A stretch of 64,000 bases of DNA, taken from the NCBI RefSeq assembly GCF_002140715.2, contig NZ_NGLE02000001.1, positions 2,019,001-2,083,000 of the forward strand, given 5' to 3'. The DNA comes from Enterococcus sp. 4G2_DIV0659. Its GTDB lineage: Bacteria; Bacillota; Bacilli; Lactobacillales; Enterococcaceae. Positions 58,411 through 64,000 of the stretch are shown piece by piece (positions within the stretch are counted from its first letter, which is position 1; every line of letters begins with the position of its first letter). Both the position numbers and the translations under genes were made by a program. The notes beneath the pieces are model-generated. The model had not been told where the DNA came from and ran no database searches. It was given only the letters and a program-made list of their open reading frames with translations.

Positions 58411-58980
58411 ATGGAATTAGTAAGAGTAACAGAAGAAATGATGATGGAACAAGACGGAAAAAGAGTTGGCGGAGATAGTGATCATTGGATATATTTAACT
58501 AATTTGAAAGCTTACAATGAAGGATTTTTGTTAGGTGTGTATTTACACTTTCCATTTGACGAGGAAGACTTGGCACAAGCCTATCAAACGATTTGTGTGG
58601 GAAATGAGTTTGTAGATGAATTTAGTTATTCGTATGAAGAGTATTTTATTACTGATTATGATGTGCCATTTTCTGTAGGAGAGTATGATTTTCCTCAATC
58701 TTTAGCAGAAAGGTATGATAGTTTGGAAGAGTATATGGGTTATCCAGATGAAGTAGTTCGAGTGATTGCAGAAAATAGAGATGCTGAGGTAACTATTATT
58801 GAATTGGATGATACAGGAGTGAGCGATCATGAGAAGTTGGGATATGCTTTGGTAGATTTGGGATATTATGATATTCCTGAGCATTTGGCGAATTATATAG
58901 ATTATGAAGCTCTTGGGAGAGATTATGATTTTGGGACTAGTGGAGAGTTTGTAGATAGATATTACATCGAATATATGTAG
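58411..58980 (+). CDS. ardA: Antirestriction protein ArdA
   Basis: 189 aa from the ATG at 58411 (GAGAGG nine bases upstream). An acidic DNA-mimic protein that blocks type I restriction enzymes. IYLTNLKAYNEGFLLGVYLHFPF, ITDYDVPF and LANYIDYEALGRDYDF are family marks (compare Orf18 of Tn916, which has NLGKYNEG, HDYELPF and NYIDYQAYGRD). Its place in the element matches. A large hairpin lies upstream. Confidence 0.93.
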   Translation: MELVRVTEEMMMEQDGKRVGGDSDHWIYLTNLKAYNEGFLLGVYLHFPFDEEDLAQAYQTICVGNEFVDEFSYSYEEYFITDYDVPFSVGEYDFPQSLAERYDSLEEYMGYPDEVVRVIAENRDAEVTIIELDDTGVSDHEKLGYALVDLGYYDIPEHLANYIDYEALGRDYDFGTSGEFVDRYYIEYM

Positions 58981-59148
58981 AAAATATTTATACAAATTGA
59001 TACATCATTATATATGTAAACTTTTTGAAAGGCTATGCATTCATTTTGCTTAGTCTTCTTATCTTAAATGATTAAAATATAAGGAAAAAGTCTTTTGAAT
59101 ACGGTATCATATAGATACAATGAAAAATAAGCGAGGAGTGTAAGGTAG

Positions 59149-61463
59149 ATGAGTGAAATAGCTGTGAATTTATCAGAACAGGAATATGAAGTATTTGATA
59201 TTTCCCAAAAAACAGAGTTGGTTTTCAAAAATAAAAATTTCATATTTGGGAAAAATGGTGCGGGTAAGTCGACATTATGTAAATTAGTTGAAACTCAATT
59301 CACTAAAACTCATAATGTCTTTATTTTTTCTGGTTTTGAGAATATTTTAATTGATAATAAGCTTGATGCGGTTGTTTTAGGAAAGGAAAATACTCAAATA
59401 CAAAAAACACTACTTGCTCTTGAAAAACAAATAGATGAATTATATTCAAAAAAGCAAGATAAAGAATTATTACTGAAACAACTTCAATGGGGTGCCAGTT
59501 ATCAAGAAGAAGGGATAGAAAAACATGAGTTGTTATTAGAAAAAGAACGCACTTGTTTAGACTATCAAAAAAAGGAGCGAGAAATTGATAAGTATTGCAA
59601 AGATCAAGCCAGAATATTAAAAAGTCAAGATAAACCTCAAATTACTAAACCTATTTATAATAAACAGGATTTTATTCAGGATATTCCTAATAAATGCATA
59701 TTAAACGAAGAGAAAAAACAAGAATTCGAAAAAATATTAGCGGAAAAAGCTAAAGAAGTAGTTCAAAAATTTAGTTTTCCTAAGTTTGATTTGGAGGGAT
59801 TACTAAAAGAAACAAACAGTGTGTTACAGAAACGAGTGAAGGAAACAATAATAATAGAAGAATTAAAAGATGAACCAGATAAGCAGGCTTTTGCTAAGCG
59901 AGGCTTAGAAATTCATAAGGACACTGATTCATGTGCTTTTTGTGGAAATGAAATTACTAAAGCAAGAACTGAGAAACTACAAAGTTATTTTTCTGTTAAT
60001 GAAGTTCGAGAATTGGAAGAGGAAATACAAACTCTTAATGATAAAATGAGTCAAAATTTGATTAATCTTAATAGTATTAATAATATAGAAGAAGTGCTCT
60101 TCTATGAAAAATTTCTTGAAAGAGTTAAAAATAGTAATTTAGAAATAAAAGAAAAGAAAGCAGAGTACAACCTATTTTTTCAAAAACTGCAAAATAAATT
60201 AGATGAAAAAGCAAGAAACTTATTTGGATGTGTTGATATAGTATTAAACGAAGTTCCAGAACCTTTTAGTATATATGAGGAAGAAATTAACAGTATAGTA
60301 GAGGATAATAACAATTTTACTCAAAATTTAAGTATTGAGCAAGATGCAGCAAAAACAAATTTAAGGTTACACTATGTTGCGGAATACTTAGAACAGAAAA
60401 GCGAATATAAAGAAAATTGGATAGGTTATGAGGGAGAACGAAATTTACTCCATGTTTTAGAAGGATTAAAAGAAGCTGCGGAAACCATGGTAGATTCAAA
60501 AATTTTAGAAATTACAGGTGATTCAGTTCAAACAAAAGATACACTATTATTCTTAGAAAGTGAAATAACAAAAAAATAAATGAAAAAAAAGAACTTCTAA
60601 AGGAAACAAAAGATACATCTAAGTCTGTAGATAATATAAATATGAAGTTAAAAGGGACTGGAAAAAATAACCTTGAGCTGTGTCTTGTTAAAGAAGAAGA
60701 TAAAGTGGAGCATTATCTAATTAAAGATGGAGAAAAAGTCCGCGATATTAATAAGATATCTACTGGTGAAAAAAATATAATAGCATTTTTATACTTTTTA
60801 GAAAGTTTAAGTGATATTGAGATTCAAAACTCTAAGCCTAAAATAATTATTTTAGATGATCCGATGAACTCGAATGACGATACAATGCAATATTTGATAA
60901 TTACAGAATTGCAGAAATTATATCAAGGTTCTAAGTACAAAGATAAGTTTAACTTAAATAAAGATATCTTCGTTTGTCTTACACATAATGCGCATTTTTA
61001 TATAAATGTTCAACCCCATGGAAACTTTAAAGACAAGAAGTTGGATAAGACAACTGGTAAAATGATAGAAGTATCAAAATATGATAAAAATAATTTTTAC
61101 AGAATAGAGGATCGAAATTTCAGAAAAATAATGTCTGAAAAAGAAGATTTAAACACTCATTATGAATATTTATGGATAGAGCTAGCCGAGTTATATAATA
61201 GGAACTTATTAAATTCAATGCTTAATTCAATGAGACGAATTATTGAAACCTATATAAAGTTTAATAAGATAAACCAAGTTAGTTTTTATGAGAATAAAGA
61301 GGAACATATGAAAATATTTAACGTTAACTCGCATTCTATAGATGATTTATCTGCTGAAACAATTGGAAAGACTAAGAAAGAGTTGTTGAGTATGTTTGAA
61401 CAAGTATTTATTGATAATAAAGCTGAAGATCATTTTAAGACTTATTGGAGAATTGAATCCTAA
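59149..61463 (+). pseudogene. RloC-like zinc-hook ATPase/anticodon nuclease, split by a frameshift
   Basis: Two ORFs, 59149-60579 and 60642-61463, are one gene: an extra A in the seven-A run at 60570-60576 continues the frame through SEITKKINEKKELLKE into the second part, for about 771 aa. Walker A FGKNGAGKST at about 38; coiled coils with a CAFC zinc hook near 264; ABC signature STGEKN and Walker B IIILDDPMNS in the second ORF. The C-terminus has R-x3-E (MRRIIETYIKF) and, 29 residues after that Glu, His in NSHS, in line with the R-E-H triad of PrrC/RloC anticodon nucleases. RloC proteins are of this length. Antiphage role inferred. Confidence 0.75.
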
Positions 61464-61689
61464 TAATTAATAAATCCAAAATACTATTAGATCAGCTGAA
61501 ATTATTGGAATGGTAAAGAAAATTAATGATTTGTAAGTCGGAGTTAACTATTCTAAAGTGATAAATGAATTTTTTTATATTAAAGATTATTAAAATATAA
61601 GTGAAATTGAAATAATTAAACAAAATATCAAAGATAACTTAAAAATTTGAATTAATTTTGCGTGTTGTAACAAAAAAGGAGATGGATTA

Positions 61690-62079
61690 ATGTTTGATTA
61701 TAATGCTTATCTACAAAAAAATGATTCAATGTCTTTCGAAGAATCATTGGAAATTTACAACTCTATTTTTAATATACTGGAATGCAAGGACGAATACTTA
61801 CATGAGCTATGGAAAGAAGTCATAGATTCAGCTTTAGTCTATTCTAATATGAGAACTAACTGGAATTATTTTTCTAGAGAAGAGAAACAGGAAAAGGATA
61901 AATTAAGAACTAGCTATCACAACACTTTTATGATCAATTTAAGGGCGTTTCATAAGTTAGCTGAACAATTAGAACTAGATACTAGTTGGAAAGAAAAAAT
62001 CGGTTCATCAGAAGATAGAAAACGCTGGGGAGATTTTGCTGGATATCTCTTATGTCTTGAAAATATTAGAGCGAGATAA
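61690..62079 (+). CDS. Hypothetical protein of defence-like cassette
   Basis: 129 aa, AGGAGAT upstream. Helical, charged; no recognised motif (starts MFDYNAYLQKNDSMSFEESL). Probably the first gene of a cassette with the next two, 82 bases apart. Function unknown. Confidence 0.65.
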   Translation: MFDYNAYLQKNDSMSFEESLEIYNSIFNILECKDEYLHELWKEVIDSALVYSNMRTNWNYFSREEKQEKDKLRTSYHNTFMINLRAFHKLAEQLELDTSWKEKIGSSEDRKRWGDFAGYLLCLENIRAR

Positions 62080-62161
62080 AAAATAAATAATTTCCGACGC
62101 TAAGTTTATGTACTTAGTAGTAAATTCTTATTAAATGAAACGAAAGGAAGACTGATTCTTC

Positions 62162-63382
62162 ATGAACAATATAAAATTAATTTCATCAAAACCATTTTCT
62201 GCAACCTCAAAAGTATTGAAGGAAAAACTAGAAGAAAAGATAAAGATACACAAAACACCTACTACGTATGATAATACAGAAGCCTCATTATTATGGATTA
62301 TACGTGGTGGGATTGACTATTTTGATGGTTTAAATGATAAGTTCTTAGGAGATGGAAATGCATCAGGTATTCCAAGTATAGAAGCAGATCACTTTGCGAA
62401 TAATATTTATCGATTAATCAACGCATTAGATTATTTAGGAAGACTTTGGAAAGTAAAAGTTGAAAAAAATGATGAATTAAAATTGTTATTAGATATTCGT
62501 ACATTAATTGTTCATTCAGGTGAGCAATTAACTAAGTTGGAATCATTAGAGTTAAAAGGCTATAAAGATAGCCAATTAGGGCGAATATTTAGTCGTAGAG
62601 ATCGTAATCCGTTTCATTTTTTTAATGAGTTTTCTAATATGGATTATTGTATTCAAATATGGAATGATAAGCACGATAAAACAAAAAAATATAACTTATC
62701 AAAAGTTGACCATCATATAGATAATGAAAGTTACTATGATGTAGACATTTATTTGAAGATGACAGATGTGAGAGATATCATCCTGTGTCATGTTGAAAAG
62801 TTTCTTGATTGTGATAGTGAATCAAGAGTAAAAGAGAAATCAAAAGCGCTACCTAATATAAAAAGTAAAGTGGTTAATGAAGAAGTAGGTAGTATTGATT
62901 TTGATAAAATTGCTGATTTAGTTTCAAAAGATTTAAGAGGTGGCTATTTTAAAGAAAACGGTATGGATCATTGGAATGGATTCGGGTTAAAAAGACTTTA
63001 TGAGTATTCTCAAAGGCGTTTGGGTATTTCAGATGAAGTTAAAAATATTATTAAAGAAAGAATAAATGCAAGGATATCGAAATATTGGGACGACTATCAA
63101 AATGAGGATCTAACAGATGATGAGTTGCCTGATTTAGATGTTAGAACGTTGTTTTCAGAGTTCACACCTAAAATTGAAATGGATGGGGGAAAATTATTCA
63201 ACCATGTTGCTCCATTTTTCAATACAAAAAACCAACATGATGCAACTGATATAGATTATTTAGCTCAATTTATTAATGAGGTAGAGAAGGCTTTAGGAAA
63301 GAAATTACTTCTAGAGCAGTCGGTTGATAGCTTAGTATGCGAATATTTTGTTCAATCAATCCAAGTAAAAATTGATAGTTAG
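62162..63382 (+). CDS. Hypothetical protein, possibly nuclease/defence associated
   Basis: 406 aa, CGAAAGGAAG upstream. No signal or membrane segment. LWIIRGGIDYFDGLNDKF near the start and LLLDIRTLIVHSGEQLTKLE near residue 110 give a helical region reminiscent of HEPN-like folds (an R-x-x-x-x-H-like element is seen in RTLIVHSG). The identification is weak. It sits 58 bases before the AlbA_2 gene on the same strand. Confidence 0.6.
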   Translation: MNNIKLISSKPFSATSKVLKEKLEEKIKIHKTPTTYDNTEASLLWIIRGGIDYFDGLNDKFLGDGNASGIPSIEADHFANNIYRLINALDYLGRLWKVKVEKNDELKLLLDIRTLIVHSGEQLTKLESLELKGYKDSQLGRIFSRRDRNPFHFFNEFSNMDYCIQIWNDKHDKTKKYNLSKVDHHIDNESYYDVDIYLKMTDVRDIILCHVEKFLDCDSESRVKEKSKALPNIKSKVVNEEVGSIDFDKIADLVSKDLRGGYFKENGMDHWNGFGLKRLYEYSQRRLGISDEVKNIIKERINARISKYWDDYQNEDLTDDELPDLDVRTLFSEFTPKIEMDGGKLFNHVAPFFNTKNQHDATDIDYLAQFINEVEKALGKKLLLEQSVDSLVCEYFVQSIQVKIDS

Positions 63383-63440
63383 AAATTCAGTAGGAAAAGC
63401 ATGCTCTTTTGATGGAATTTGGTAATGGAGGGATAAGCTT

Positions 63441-64000
63441 ATGGGGAGAAATGAAGAATTAGAAGAGATCATTCGCGAATTGTTCTATCAAAACACAGAA
63501 GGTGAATATTGGGACTTCAAGGAGTTTCCTTATTTTTATGAAGGTCAAGACAAGGCAGAGATAAATAAAAAGAAAAATGATTTATTACATGACATAATTT
63601 GCATGGCAAACAATCTGGGTAATCATGAAGCCTATTTAATAATGGGAATATCCGATAATCCTGTTGAAATTATAGGAGTTGAAAAGTATTTAGGTAGGTG
63701 GACTCAGGAAAAGTATCTCGATTTTATTCATAGTAAGAAATGGGCAGGAGATTATATTCCAGCGTTGGAGTTAAGAACAATAACCAATGGAGTTGGTGCA
63801 GAATTAGACATTTTAGTAGTTCATAAATCTCAAAGAGTTCCTTTTTATCTTAAAGAAAAATATCAAAGTGTACAACCTAATCAAATTTATGTTCGAAAAG
63901 GTGCGAAAAATACTTCGATCAATAAACAAGCTGAAATTCAAGACATTGAAAAATTATGGGAATTTAGATTTGGATTAATCCCTTATCCAAAAGAAAGAGT
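63441..64000 (+). CDS. Schlafen AlbA_2-domain protein, 3' end outside window
   Basis: From the ATG at 63441 (GGAGGG eight bases upstream) the frame stays open for the remaining 560 bases. EYWDFKEFPYFYEG, DLLHDIICMANNLGNHEAYL, IMGISDNPVEIIG and PNQIYVRKGAKN are the AlbA_2/Schlafen pattern: nucleic-acid-binding domain with a possible nuclease or ATPase role. At least 186 aa are visible. Such proteins are frequent in defence islands. Confidence 0.88.
   Translation, partial: MGRNEELEEIIRELFYQNTEGEYWDFKEFPYFYEGQDKAEINKKKNDLLHDIICMANNLGNHEAYLIMGISDNPVEIIGVEKYLGRWTQEKYLDFIHSKKWAGDYIPALELRTITNGVGAELDILVVHKSQRVPFYLKEKYQSVQPNQIYVRKGAKNTSINKQAEIQDIEKLWEFRFGLIPYPKER

Noticed and set aside
30000..64000. 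CRISPR array
   Set aside because: No regularly spaced direct repeats were seen; the repeats found are operators, integrase-arm sites and hairpins.

Overview
The window looks like a low-GC Firmicutes chromosome of the Lactobacillales, most likely an Enterococcus. This rests on AGGAGG-type ribosome binding sites with frequent TTG/GTG starts, two beta-glucoside PTS operons with RAT/terminator control, a DUF1846 protein, and a guaA 3' fragment beside a Tn916/Tn5801-type integrase. The species assignment is an inference from gene families; no rRNA or tRNA gene was seen.

Layout. 1-4350: a beta-glucoside operon on the minus strand (antiterminator, EIIBCA permease, 6-phospho-beta-glucosidase running off the left edge) with promoter, cre-like site and RAT/terminator. 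4500-7550: a DUF1080-like protein with an HxlR regulator, an unexplained structured segment, and a DUF1846 protein. 7900-15100: a TetR regulator with two operator-like dyads, small proteins, an MFS exporter, a MacB-type ABC pair, and an arsenic remnant (broken ACR3 pump plus intact arsC). 15200-23200: ordinary accessory genes (lipoprotein, PhzF, VOC, AraC, MerR, GNAT, alpha/beta hydrolase, XRE membrane regulator). 23800-28320: a second, complete beta-glucoside operon on the plus strand with two RAT/terminator switches. 28320-32140: mostly degraded sequence, then a small secreted peptide gene with two membrane-protein neighbours.

From about 32 kb the sequence is mobile and defence rich. Two duplicated XRE regulators sit on four copies of one 18-bp palindrome. 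They are followed by a four-gene operon of QatB-like, QueC-like (QatC) and TatD-like (QatD) proteins plus a DUF3800 protein, which I read as a Qat-type antiphage system without the QatA ATPase. A two-gene DGQHR/membrane-protein cassette follows. At 39.8 kb there is an element end next to a truncated guaA 3' end. Then comes a complete-looking glycocin cluster: a five-cysteine precursor, an S-glycosyltransferase, a C39-peptidase ABC exporter, two thioredoxins and a frameshifted Rgg-type regulator. A second guaA-like att site at 47.1 kb starts another element with integrase, DUF3173 protein, Rep_trans relaxase, TcpA/FtsK coupling protein and a DUF961-like protein. Its cargo is a lipoprotein, a LysM/CAP surface protein, ArdA preceded by a 130-nt imperfect hairpin, an RloC-like anticodon nuclease split by a frameshift, and a cassette ending in an AlbA_2 (Schlafen) protein at the right edge.

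Four genes are broken in a way that a single missing base in a 6-7 nt homopolymer would repair (near 19640, 45970, 53062 and 60573). This suggests either base-calling errors or real slippage, and those genes should be read as possibly intact. The best candidates for undescribed biology are the Qat-like operon with DUF3800, the glycocin with unusually long, equal CX13C spacings, and the hairpin ahead of ardA.
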